Positions 6,989-13,633 of a stretch of DNA of 22,737 bases are shown here, piece by piece. The position numbers were made by a program, and so were the translations under genes. The DNA comes from Phascolarctobacterium sp. (lineage in GTDB: Bacteria; Bacillota; Negativicutes; Acidaminococcales; Acidaminococcaceae). The stretch spans positions 1 through 22,737 of the forward strand of contig DXVZ01000118.1 in assembly GCA_019417125.1 (NCBI GenBank). Direction: 5' to 3'. The notes beneath the pieces were generated by a model. It worked only from the letters and a program-made list of their open reading frames with translations, did no database searches and was not told where the DNA came from. Each line of letters opens with the position of its first letter. Positions within the stretch are counted from its first letter, which is position 1.

Positions 6989-7969
6989 CTATTCTCCGCG
7001 CAGCCAGCGTGCTGCGTCAAGGGCATGGTAGGTAATAATCATTTTAGCACCGGCGCGTTTAAAACCGGTAAGGGTTTCCATAACGATGCGCTTTTCGTCA
7101 ATCCAGCCTCTTTCGGCGGCGGCTTTAACCATGGCGTATTCGCCGCTGACGTTGTAAACGCACAGCGGACGGTTAAAGGTGTCTTTTACGCGGCGGATAA
7201 TGTCCATAAACGCCAGCGCCGGTTTAACCATTACAATATCGGCGCCTTCTTCAATGTCCAGTTCAACTTCGCGCAGTGCTTCATCGCTGTTGGCGGGGTC
7301 CATTTGGTAGCCTTTGCGGTCGCCGTGTTCCGGTGCGGAATCGGCAGCTGCGCGGAACGGGCCGTAATAAGCAGAAGCAAATTTGGCAGAATATGCCATG
7401 ATGGGGATATTGGTAAAGCCGTTTTCGTCCAGCGCGGTGCGGATTGCCTGTACATAACCGTCCATCATGTTGGAAGGGGCGATAATATCGGCGCCAGCTT
7501 TGGCGTGGGATACAGCGACTTTAGCTAAAAGCGGCAAAGTCGCGTCGTTGTTGACGGTGCAGCCGTTTTCCAAAACACCGCAGTGGCCGTGTTCTGTGTA
7601 TTCGCACAGGCAAACATCGGTAACAATTACGAGGTCAGGGTATTTTTCTTTAATCAGGAGGCATGCCTGCTGGACAGGTTCTTCCATGTCCCAGGCGCTG
7701 CTGCCGGTAGCGTTTTTGTACGAGGGGATGCCGAACAGGATTACTGCCGGAATTTTCAGTTCGGTAATTTCGTCCAGCACTTCCGGCAGGCGGTCGAGTG
7801 ACCAGTGATAGTTGCCGGGCAGGGATTCGATTTCGTGTTTAACATTTTTGCCGGGAACGACAAACAGCGGATAAATTAAGTCATTGACGGAAAGCTCTGT
7901 TTCGCGGATCATGCTGCGCAGGTTTTCGGTTGCGCGTGTACGGCGCGGGCGGTAAATGGGAAAGCCCAT
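6989..7969 (-). CDS. hemB: Porphobilinogen synthase (5-aminolevulinate dehydratase)
   Basis: A 326-residue protein that condenses two 5-aminolevulinate molecules to porphobilinogen. The active-site zinc cysteines are present (C120, C122, C130 in DVCLCEYTEHGHCG), so this is the zinc-dependent type. The two catalytic lysines are K196 (YSAKFASAYYGPFR) and K249 (VMVKPALAFMD). The N-terminus (RPRRTRATENLRSMIRET) is typical. AAGGAGTG precedes the ATG, and the gene starts 6 bases after the cobA-hemD stop, so the two are probably translated in step. It supplies HemC. Confidence 0.97.
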   Translation of the reverse strand: MGFPIYRPRRTRATENLRSMIRETELSVNDLIYPLFVVPGKNVKHEIESLPGNYHWSLDRLPEVLDEITELKIPAVILFGIPSYKNATGSSAWDMEEPVQQACLLIKEKYPDLVIVTDVCLCEYTEHGHCGVLENGCTVNNDATLPLLAKVAVSHAKAGADIIAPSNMMDGYVQAIRTALDENGFTNIPIMAYSAKFASAYYGPFRAAADSAPEHGDRKGYQMDPANSDEALREVELDIEEGADIVMVKPALAFMDIIRRVKDTFNRPLCVYNVSGEYAMVKAAAERGWIDEKRIVMETLTGFKRAGAKMIITYHALDAARWLRGE

Positions 7970-7975
7970 TGTTAA

Positions 7976-9496
7976 TCACTCCTTAGTATAATAGCTTTTT
8001 ATGGCATCCGTTAAACCGGCGATGGTAAAAGTACCGGCGGTTACGGCGGGTGTTAAACCGTTTTTGGTGCAGGTGGCGGCGGTTACGGGGCCAATGGCGG
8101 CAAGCGCGACGCCGTTAAGCAGTTCTTTATTGCCGTTAAGCACTTTTAAAAAGTTGGTAACGGTGCTGGAGCTGGTGAAAGTAACCATGTCCACCTCTTT
8201 GTTTTGCAGCGCGGCGATAAGTTCGTCCGCGTTTTCGCAGACGGCGGCAGTTTCGTAGGCGGTAATAACGTCTGCTTCTGCGCCCAGTTTGCGCAGGGCT
8301 TCGGGCAGTACCTCGCGCGCTTCTTTCGCACGTGGGATGAGCACTTTGTCGCCCTTATTAAGCTGCGGCGCTAATGCTTCCGCCAGTTCTTCGGCTTTGT
8401 AGGTGCAGGGCACAAGGTCTGCTTTAACGCCGAAGTTTTGCAAGGCTTTAGCTGTGCCGCAGCCGATAGCGGCGATTTTTACGCCAGCCAGAGCGCGGGT
8501 ATCGAGCCCTGCTTCTGCCAGGCGGGCAAAAAAGGCTTTGACGCCGTTAGCGCTGGTAAGTACCAGCCATTTATAGGTGTTGATGTTTTTAATCGCTTCG
8601 TCAAGCGGGGCGTAAGTTGCGGGCGGCACAATTTTAATGGAGGGCGCTTCAATAACCTTTGCACCTTCTGCTTCAAGCGCTTTGGTAAGGGCGCTTGCCT
8701 GCGAGCGTGCGCGCGTAACGACGATGGTTTTGCCAAACAGCGGCTTGTTGTCGTACCAGCGCAGCTGCTGGCGCAGTTTTACAACATTGCCGACGATAAA
8801 GATGGCGGGCGGTTTCAGCCCTGCGGCGGCAACGTCTGCGGCAGCATTGCCCACGGTGGTAACAAGCGTTTGCTGTTCTGGGTGGGTGCCCCAGCGGATA
8901 ACTGCTGCCGGGGTATCGGTAGCGCGTCCGTTTTCAATCAGTTTTTGCGTAATTTTGGGAATGTTTTCCACGCCCATTAAAAATACCAAAGTATCAACGG
9001 CGGTGGCAAGCCCCTGCCAGTTAATGGTGCTTTCGCCTTTGGTGGGGTCTTCGTGCCCGGTAATAACGGCAAAGCTGGTGGCAACGCGCCTGTGCGTTAC
9101 GGGAATGCCGGCGTATTCGGCAACGGCGATGGCGCTGGTTACGCCCGGCACAAATTCAAAGGGCAGCCCTGCTTCCAAAAGCTCAATGGCTTCTTCGCCG
9201 CCGCGCCCAAAAACAAAGGGGTCGCCGCCTTTAAGGCGTGCTACAATTTTGCCTTCGGCAGCAAGCTTAACCAAAAGCTTGTTAATATCAGGCTGGCGCA
9301 TAGTGTGGTTAGCCGATGCTTTGCCCACATAAACCATTTCCGCATCCGGGCGGGCATAGCTTAAAATACGCGGGTCAGCAAGGCGGTCGTACACAACGGC
9401 GTCCGCCATTTTTAAACATTCCATTGCTTTAACCGAAAGCAAGCCCGGGTCGCCGGGGCCTGCGCCGATGAGATAAACTTTACCTTGTTTTGTCAT
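7976..9496 (-). CDS. cobA-hemD: Fused uroporphyrinogen-III C-methyltransferase and uroporphyrinogen-III synthase
   Basis: A 506-residue two-domain fusion. Residues about 4-245 are SUMT (CobA): YLIGAGPGDPGLLSVKA, VVYDRLADP, ARLKGGDPFVFGRGGEEA, VPGVTSAIAVAEYAGIPVTHR and VFLMGVENI. Residues about 255-500 are HemD: KTIVVTRARSQASALTKALE, WLVLTSANGVKAFF and VTFTSSSTVTNFLK. HemD closes hydroxymethylbilane to uroporphyrinogen III, and CobA then adds two methyl groups using SAM to give precorrin-2, so the fusion can pass product directly to the next step. Such fusions are well known in Clostridia and Negativicutes. AAGGAGAGG lies before the ATG. It sits 12 bases after hemC and points the pathway to cobalamin or siroheme rather than heme. 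Confidence 0.96.
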   Translation of the reverse strand: MTKQGKVYLIGAGPGDPGLLSVKAMECLKMADAVVYDRLADPRILSYARPDAEMVYVGKASANHTMRQPDINKLLVKLAAEGKIVARLKGGDPFVFGRGGEEAIELLEAGLPFEFVPGVTSAIAVAEYAGIPVTHRRVATSFAVITGHEDPTKGESTINWQGLATAVDTLVFLMGVENIPKITQKLIENGRATDTPAAVIRWGTHPEQQTLVTTVGNAAADVAAAGLKPPAIFIVGNVVKLRQQLRWYDNKPLFGKTIVVTRARSQASALTKALEAEGAKVIEAPSIKIVPPATYAPLDEAIKNINTYKWLVLTSANGVKAFFARLAEAGLDTRALAGVKIAAIGCGTAKALQNFGVKADLVPCTYKAEELAEALAPQLNKGDKVLIPRAKEAREVLPEALRKLGAEADVITAYETAAVCENADELIAALQNKEVDMVTFTSSSTVTNFLKVLNGNKELLNGVALAAIGPVTAATCTKNGLTPAVTAGTFTIAGLTDAIKSYYTKE

Positions 9497-9508
9497 ATAT
9501 TCCTCTCC

Positions 9509-10429
9509 TTACAGGATAGCGGCAAGAATTTCCTTACCGCCGTTATCAAGCATTTTTTGCCCAAGCGCGCGCCCTAAACTTACGGCGTCGGCAGCATTGC
9601 CCTCCGCCGTGTTGCGCAAAACGGTGCTGCCGTCTAAAGAAGCAATAACGGCTTCAATAGCGATGTGGCCGCCTTTAACCTCGGCGTGCACGCCGATAGG
9701 CACCTGGCAGCCGCCTTCAAGCAGTCCCAAAAAGGCGCGTTCCGCGTCGGTTGCCTGTTTGGTGGGCGTGTCGTTCAAAAAGTCCAGCATTTGGCGGACT
9801 TTAAAATTATCGGTGCGGCATTCGATGGCAAGCGCGCCCTGCCCAACGGCAGGCAGGCAATAGCTTTGCGGGATGATTTCCTTAATCCTGTCTGCGTGCC
9901 CCAGGCGTGTCAGCCCGGCGGCGGCGAGGATAATGGCGTCCATCTGCCCTTCGTCCAGCTTTTTCAGGCGTGTGTCTACGTTGCCGCGCAAATCAACAAT
10001 TGTTAAGTCCGGGCGTTTGGCAAGCAGCTGCGCGCGGCGGCGCAGGCTGCTGGTGCCCAGTACGCTGCCAGCAGGCAGTTCTTCAATACTGTTATATTTG
10101 TTGCTTACAAAAGCGTCGCCGGCGTTGGCGCGCTCGGTAATAACCGTCAGGCACAGCCCATCCGGCAGTACGGTGGGCATATCTTTTAAGCTGTGCACGG
10201 CAAGGTCAATCGTGCCGTCCAAAAGTTCCTGTTCAATTTCTTTGGTAAACAGCCCTTTGCCGCCGATTTTCGCCAGCGGCACATCTAAAATGCGGTCGCC
10301 TTTAGTAACGATTTTTTTCAGCGTTACTTCGCAGCCGGGATATTCTTCGCGCAGGCGCCCGGCAATATAGTTGGACTGCCACAGCGCCAGCAGGCTCTGC
10401 CTAGTCCCAATAATCAAATTTGTTTTCAT
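9509..10429 (-). CDS. hemC: Porphobilinogen deaminase (hydroxymethylbilane synthase)
   Basis: A 306-residue protein that joins four porphobilinogens into hydroxymethylbilane. Key features: GTRQSLLALWQSN near the start, DLAVHSLKDMPT at 75-86 with the catalytic aspartate (D84 region), SSLRRRAQLL, DLRGNVDTRL, and C241 in LEGGCQVPIG, which holds the dipyrromethane cofactor. Its start codon lies inside the end of hemA (29-base overlap), with AAGGAGAGG also within hemA, so the two genes are very likely translationally coupled. Product passes to the HemD half of the next gene. Confidence 0.97.
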   Translation of the reverse strand: MKTNLIIGTRQSLLALWQSNYIAGRLREEYPGCEVTLKKIVTKGDRILDVPLAKIGGKGLFTKEIEQELLDGTIDLAVHSLKDMPTVLPDGLCLTVITERANAGDAFVSNKYNSIEELPAGSVLGTSSLRRRAQLLAKRPDLTIVDLRGNVDTRLKKLDEGQMDAIILAAAGLTRLGHADRIKEIIPQSYCLPAVGQGALAIECRTDNFKVRQMLDFLNDTPTKQATDAERAFLGLLEGGCQVPIGVHAEVKGGHIAIEAVIASLDGSTVLRNTAEGNAADAVSLGRALGQKMLDNGGKEILAAIL

Positions 10430-11708
10430 CGCCGATGTAGTCCTCTCCTTTATCGTTCAGCAAAAACAACTCGCAAATCATCTTGCGCAGGCGTTCTTCG
10501 TCCGGCGTGCCGGCGGCGTTGTTCATCGCCGTCATCGGTTCGCGCAGAAATTTATGTTCCAAACGCTGCGTCATAATGTCAATAATGCGGCGCTCGTGTT
10601 CGGTAAGTTCCGGCATTTTGGCAAAGGCGCGCTTCAGCACTTTCTCGCGCAAAAAGTTCATTTTTTCGTGCAGCTGTACCATTACCGGGCGCATCGTCAG
10701 GTAACGCAGTCGCTCTTTAAGTTCGGTAATTTCTTCTTCAATAATGCCTTCGGCAACCTTTGCTTCGTGCGTGCGGAAGTGCTTATTGGTATCTACAACG
10801 CCCTCCAGGTCGTCGATGTTGTACAGCGTAATGCCAGGCAGTTCTGCCACTTTGGGGTCAACGTCGCGCGGTACCGCGATGTCTATTAAAATCAGCGGCC
10901 TGCCGCCGCGTTTGGCGGTAACTTCGCGCATATCTTTTTCACGGATAACGTAATGTGGCGCTCCGGTGCTGGTAATAATGATGTCCGACGTTTCCGCCTG
11001 TTCCAGATATTTATTGTAGGCAATTGCCGTGCCGTTAAACTTATCGGCAAGTTCTTTGGCATGGCCATAGTTGCGGTTGCTGACGAAGATAGTCTTGGCG
11101 CCCTTGTCAATTAAGTGGCGCGCGGTCAGCTCGCTCATACGGCCTGCGCCGAGAACGAGTATATTGGCGTCTTCGATGCTGCCTAAAACTTCCATTGCCA
11201 AATCAACGGCGGCGCTGGATACCGACACCGAGCTGTAAGCGATTTTGGTTTCGGTGCGCACGCGCTTGCCGGTGGCGATGGCGCGGTTAAAAATCGTGTT
11301 GAAAATCGTGCCCGTCATACTGTTTTCGCGGGCAATCTGGTAAGCGTTTTTAATCTGGCTTAAAATCTGCCCTTCGCCGATGACCAGCGAATCGAGGCTG
11401 GAAGCAACCTTAAACAGATGGCGCACGCAATTAACGCCGCTGAGGTTGTAAAAATATTCCGTTTTATAGCCGTCGCCTGCCAGGTGCTTAACGAGATGCT
11501 GAATAAATTTCATGCCGCTGACCGGTTCTTCCAGCACCATGTAAAACTCGGTGCGGTTGCAGGTTGAAAGCAGCACTGCCTCGTCAAGGTTATCGTAGTT
11601 GCGCAGGCGGCGCAGAATGCGGGCAATGCGGTCGGCGCTGAAGTTAAAGCCCTCGCGGACTTCTACCGGCGCTGTTTTATGGTTCAGCCCTAAAACTATT
11701 AATTGCAT
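10401..11708 (-). CDS. hemA: Glutamyl-tRNA reductase
   Basis: A 435-residue protein that reduces glutamyl-tRNA(Glu) with NADPH to glutamate-1-semialdehyde, the committed first step of the C5 pathway. It shows the typical start (LIVLGLNHKTAPVEVRE), the catalytic cysteine C50 in LLSTCNRTEFY, SLVIGEGQILSQIKNAYQ, and the Rossmann segment NILVLGAGRMSELTARHL, with a helical dimerisation tail. The C-terminal end is normal length. Its first 32 bases overlap the dehydrogenase-like gene and its last 29 overlap hemC. In enterobacteria HemA is regulated by heme-dependent proteolysis; nothing here shows whether that applies. Confidence 0.97.
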   Translation of the reverse strand: MQLIVLGLNHKTAPVEVREGFNFSADRIARILRRLRNYDNLDEAVLLSTCNRTEFYMVLEEPVSGMKFIQHLVKHLAGDGYKTEYFYNLSGVNCVRHLFKVASSLDSLVIGEGQILSQIKNAYQIARENSMTGTIFNTIFNRAIATGKRVRTETKIAYSSVSVSSAAVDLAMEVLGSIEDANILVLGAGRMSELTARHLIDKGAKTIFVSNRNYGHAKELADKFNGTAIAYNKYLEQAETSDIIITSTGAPHYVIREKDMREVTAKRGGRPLILIDIAVPRDVDPKVAELPGITLYNIDDLEGVVDTNKHFRTHEAKVAEGIIEEEITELKERLRYLTMRPVMVQLHEKMNFLREKVLKRAFAKMPELTEHERRIIDIMTQRLEHKFLREPMTAMNNAAGTPDEERLRKMICELFLLNDKGEDYIGDENKFDYWD

Positions 11709-12318
11709 TGTTAATGCGCTCCTTTAATATATTTAAACGGCCCTCGTGCAAAAGGGCGGTACAATCGTCAGTCAGCGTCCGCCGCCAAAACGCAGTGCGC
11801 TGGGCGCTGGTCAGCGGCAGCTGCTGTAAACGCTGGCGCGCTTCCGCTAAAAAAACGGCGAACTCGGCAAATTCACTGCCGTAGGTTTTTGCCATATCCT
11901 GTGCCAACAGGCGCGAAAATGCAGGCAGCCCGCCGCCAAAAGCGGTAAAGGTTAAACGCCCGCTGCTGCGGCTGGCAGGCACGCTAAAATTGCCAAGCTC
12001 TGGCTCTGTAACTACGTTAACAAGGCAGGGCGCGTCCTGCGCTATTTGGCGGTTCAGCGCGGCGTCATCCGTTGCGGCAACCACTAAAAAGCAGTCCGCG
12101 TCGCTGCGTTGGTAAGCGCGTTGCTGCAGGGTAATTTTACCTTCGGCAGCCAGCTTTAATAAAGCTTCCTCCGCCTTAGGCGCGGTAACTGTAACTAAAG
12201 CTCCGGATTCGGCAAGCGTGCGTACTTTGCGCAGGGCTACTTTGCCTCCGCCGATAACGGCGCAGCGCTTGCCGTGCAGGTTGAGCGCTGCCGGATAATT
12301 GAAAAGATTTTCTTCCAT
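11677..12318 (-). CDS. Precorrin-2 dehydrogenase / sirohydrochlorin ferrochelatase-like protein (CysG N-terminal, SirC/Met8 family)
   Basis: A 213-residue protein, first in the tetrapyrrole operon. The N-terminus has the NAD-binding Rossmann motif CAVIGGGKVALRK (19-31), followed by ALVTVTAPKAEE and FLVVAATDDAALN as in CysG, Met8 and SirC; the middle has LVNVVTEPELGNFSVPA and GGGLPAFSRLLAQDM. This family oxidises precorrin-2 to sirohydrochlorin with NAD, and some members also insert iron. The catalytic aspartate (D104 in CysG, D141 in Met8, usually in an NVVD or NVCD context) is replaced by threonine, T104; the plus-strand bases at 12001-12021 confirm it. Activity may therefore be altered. Neighbour CobA makes its substrate. 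The ribosome site (AAGGCAGG) is weaker than in the other genes of the operon. Confidence 0.87.
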   Translation of the reverse strand: MEENLFNYPAALNLHGKRCAVIGGGKVALRKVRTLAESGALVTVTAPKAEEALLKLAAEGKITLQQRAYQRSDADCFLVVAATDDAALNRQIAQDAPCLVNVVTEPELGNFSVPASRSSGRLTFTAFGGGLPAFSRLLAQDMAKTYGSEFAEFAVFLAEARQRLQQLPLTSAQRTAFWRRTLTDDCTALLHEGRLNILKERINNAINSFRAEP

Positions 12319-12378
12319 AAATATCAGCCTGCCTTGTACTGACTTTTGCTTAAAAAATTACATAAAGATACAACTACA

Positions 12379-12407
12379 ATAATACCATAAAATAGGAAGT
12401 ATTTCCA
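12379..12407 (-). promoter_or_regulatory. Predicted promoter of the tetrapyrrole operon
   Basis: Read on the minus strand: -35 TGGAAA (12402-12407, 4 of 6), a 17-base spacer, then an extended -10 TGG-TATTAT (hexamer at 12379-12384, 5 of 6). It lies about 60 bases before the first gene. No cobalamin riboswitch box was seen in the leader. Confidence 0.6.
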
Positions 12408-12424
12408 GTTAAAAGTAGGTTGCA

Positions 12425-12485
12425 GCGGCAGGAAAATATGTAAAAAAGTATCAATTAAGATAAAAGGATTTAAGCGCCCTGCCGC
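12425..12485. repeat. 8-bp inverted repeat between divergent genes
   Basis: GCGGCAGG (12425-12432) and CCTGCCGC (12478-12485) are exact complements 45 bases apart, in the gap between the tetrapyrrole operon and the DUF1847 gene. The gap is otherwise AT-rich, so the GC arms stand out. They could be operator half-sites or chance. No convincing promoter was seen for the plus-strand gene. Confidence 0.35.
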
Positions 12486-12524
12486 AGAATATTACAAGCG
12501 TAGGCAGCTGAGGAGGGATTTTTT

Positions 12525-13121
12525 ATGAATTGTGCTTTTTGCCCGCATCACAAATGCTATACGGAAGGGCAGAACTGTACCAAGTTTTCGCACGAGGAGG
12601 TTTGCGGTTTTTATAGCGACGATGACCGCAAAATGATGCGTGCGTCATCGGCGACGGAAAGCCGCAATTATATGAAAATGACGCGTCTGGAAGAAAGTGC
12701 GTTTTTTGCCAAAGAAATGGGCGTTAAGAAAATTGGCATTGCTTTTTGCATCGGGCTGGCAAATGAAGCCAAATTCTGCGCGCAGTATTTTAAAAACCAG
12801 GGCTTTGCGGTGGAATCAGTCTGCTGCAAAGTGTGCTCGGTTGATAAAGATTTGCTGGAACTGGAGAAAATTAAGCCAGGCAAGCACGAGGCAATGTGCA
12901 ACCCGCGTACGCAGGCGCTGCTGTTAAACAACGCCGGTACGGAACTGAACTTTATCGTAGGCTTGTGCGTAGGGCACGATATGCAGTTTACCATGGCAAG
13001 TAAAGCGCCGGTATCGTGCTTAATTACCAAAGACCGCGTGCTTGCCAACAACCCGGCTGGGGCAGTATATAGCCGCTATTGGCGCAGAAAATTAGGAATA
13101 CTTGAGGACGGAACGGTATAA
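12525..13121 (+). CDS. DUF1847 family cysteine-rich protein
   Basis: A 198-residue protein of the DUF1847 family, predicted metal-binding. Cysteines cluster at the N-terminus (MNCAFCPHHKCYTEGQNC) and again in the middle (VESVCCKVCSVDK), with later conserved parts CNPRTQALLLNNAGTELNFIVGLCVGHD and CLITKDRVLANNPAGAVYS. The cysteines suggest an iron-sulfur or zinc site. The family's biochemical role is not known. It has a strong GAGGAGGG ribosome site and is transcribed away from the tetrapyrrole operon; any functional link is guesswork. A hairpin follows at 13125-13153. Confidence 0.85.
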   Translation: MNCAFCPHHKCYTEGQNCTKFSHEEVCGFYSDDDRKMMRASSATESRNYMKMTRLEESAFFAKEMGVKKIGIAFCIGLANEAKFCAQYFKNQGFAVESVCCKVCSVDKDLLELEKIKPGKHEAMCNPRTQALLLNNAGTELNFIVGLCVGHDMQFTMASKAPVSCLITKDRVLANNPAGAVYSRYWRRKLGILEDGTV

Positions 13122-13124
13122 ATA

Positions 13125-13153
13125 AAAAGGTGCAGCATTATGCTGAACCTTTT
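13125..13153 (+). terminator. Probable terminator after the DUF1847 gene
   Basis: AAAAGGT-G-CAGCA (13125-13137) pairs with TGCTG-A-ACCTTTT (13141-13153) with one internal mismatch and a TTA loop. Only four Ts follow and they are in the stem, so strength is moderate. Its end overlaps the -35 of the next promoter by two bases. Confidence 0.55.
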
Positions 13154-13180
13154 GAGATTGACAATTATAAAGGTTATAAT
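13152..13180 (+). promoter_or_regulatory. Near-consensus promoter for the predicted antitoxin RNA
   Basis: -35 TTGAGA (13152-13157, 5 of 6), a 17-base spacer, -10 TATAAT (13175-13180, 6 of 6). No ORF of useful size follows, so it should drive a small RNA starting near 13187. A second TTGACA at 13158 is too close to the -10 to be the partner. Confidence 0.75.
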
Positions 13181-13186
13181 AATAAA

Positions 13187-13277
13187 AGAGAGATAACCTG
13201 ATGTTGGCGCGTCAGTCCTCTCCACTGAATTTTTTGAGAATTGAAATAAAGGCTGCCGGCCACGGTGGCCTTATTTC
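13187..13277 (+). ncRNA. Predicted antisense antitoxin RNA of a type I toxin-antitoxin locus
   Basis: About 90 bases run from the strong plus-strand promoter to a hairpin (13243-13277) and point at the 3' end of the Hol_Tox gene on the other strand. This convergent layout is known for txpA/RatA and for par (fst) loci, where the small RNA pairs with the toxin message. Start and end are inferred from the promoter and hairpin. Confidence 0.5.
13243..13277. terminator. Hairpin shared by the convergent toxin and antitoxin transcripts
   Basis: GAAATAA-A-GGC at 13243-13253 pairs with GCC-TTATTTC at 13268-13277 with one bulged A; the interior can fold further (GGCCA/TGGCC). It lies between the two convergent units and can form on either strand. 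T-runs are weak, so it may be a processing or pairing site instead. Confidence 0.5.
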
Positions 13278-13291
13278 ATTATAACGCTAAT

Positions 13292-13369
13292 TTAACGTTT
13301 GGCAGAAATAATGGCAGCAACAAGAATACCGAAAGCTACAATTAGCGATAACGTTTCGTAAGTACTCAT
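13292..13369 (-). CDS. Hol_Tox-family small membrane toxin, 25 aa
   Basis: A 25-residue ORF reads MSTYETLSLIVAFGILVAA then IISAKR and stop. The MSTYE-LSL start, one hydrophobic helix and a basic end match the putative holin-like toxin family (Hol_Tox), which includes TxpA/BsrG-like type I toxins thought to damage the membrane. The ribosome site AGGTGG lies about 9 bases before the ATG, and a leader hairpin just upstream ends in GGAGAG next to that site, which could limit translation. It lies in a 512-base stretch without other genes, with its own promoter and a convergent strong promoter for a small RNA. Confidence 0.8.
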   Translation of the reverse strand: MSTYETLSLIVAFGILVAAIISAKR

Positions 13370-13380
13370 TGCTTCACCAC

Positions 13381-13398
13381 CTCTCCATCATAGGAGAG
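13381..13398 (-). promoter_or_regulatory. Hairpin in the toxin mRNA leader
   Basis: On the minus strand CTCTCC and GGAGAG pair around TATGAT, directly before the toxin's AGGTGG ribosome site. Type I toxin messages often hide the ribosome site in structure until processed. Confidence 0.55.
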
Positions 13399-13428
13399 AA
13401 GCCGACCATCAGATTATCTCACAGGAAT

Positions 13429-13434
13429 ATTATA
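13429..13434 (-). promoter_or_regulatory. Predicted -10 of the toxin promoter
   Basis: On the minus strand this is TATAAT (6 of 6), about 60 bases upstream of the toxin ATG. No good -35 lies 17 bases before it. An overlapping TATACT with TTGCTT 16 bases upstream is the alternative. The surroundings are very AT-rich. Confidence 0.5.
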
Positions 13435-13576
13435 GTATAATAATATATTTTATAAAAGCAAACAGTAGGCAAATATTTTGCTTGTTGTTTTTTGTTTTAT
13501 TTTCTTTTAATTTACGTTGCGGCTTTGTATATAGGTTTTAATATTTTAATTTACTTTTAAATTTTCTGAAAACTAT

Positions 13577-13605
13577 TTTACAAATGTTCTGACAAATGTT
13601 AAAAT
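13577..13605 (+). promoter_or_regulatory. Promoter and possible operator of the dhaL operon
   Basis: -35 TTTACA (13577-13582, 5 of 6), 17-base spacer, -10 TAAAAT (13600-13605, 5 of 6). The 9-mer ACAAATGTT occurs twice (13580-13588 and 13592-13600), 12 bases apart, filling the space between the two boxes. This is a good place for the operon's own SorC-type regulator to bind, though that is inference. Confidence 0.65.
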
Positions 13606-13633
13606 AAAATTATCAAAACTGTGAGGTGATGGC

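Noticed and set aside
12319..12524. Cobalamin riboswitch before the tetrapyrrole operon
   Set aside because: Leader sequence on the minus strand is short and AT-rich. I did not find the conserved B12-box or a matching fold.
13158..13163. TTGACA as the -35 of the antitoxin promoter
   Set aside because: It is only 11 bases from TATAAT. TTGAGA just upstream has the correct 17-base spacing.
13125..13440. CRISPR array or IS end in the gene-free stretch
   Set aside because: The repeats are only two, in inverted orientation, with no spacers and no transposase; the toxin-antitoxin reading explains them better.
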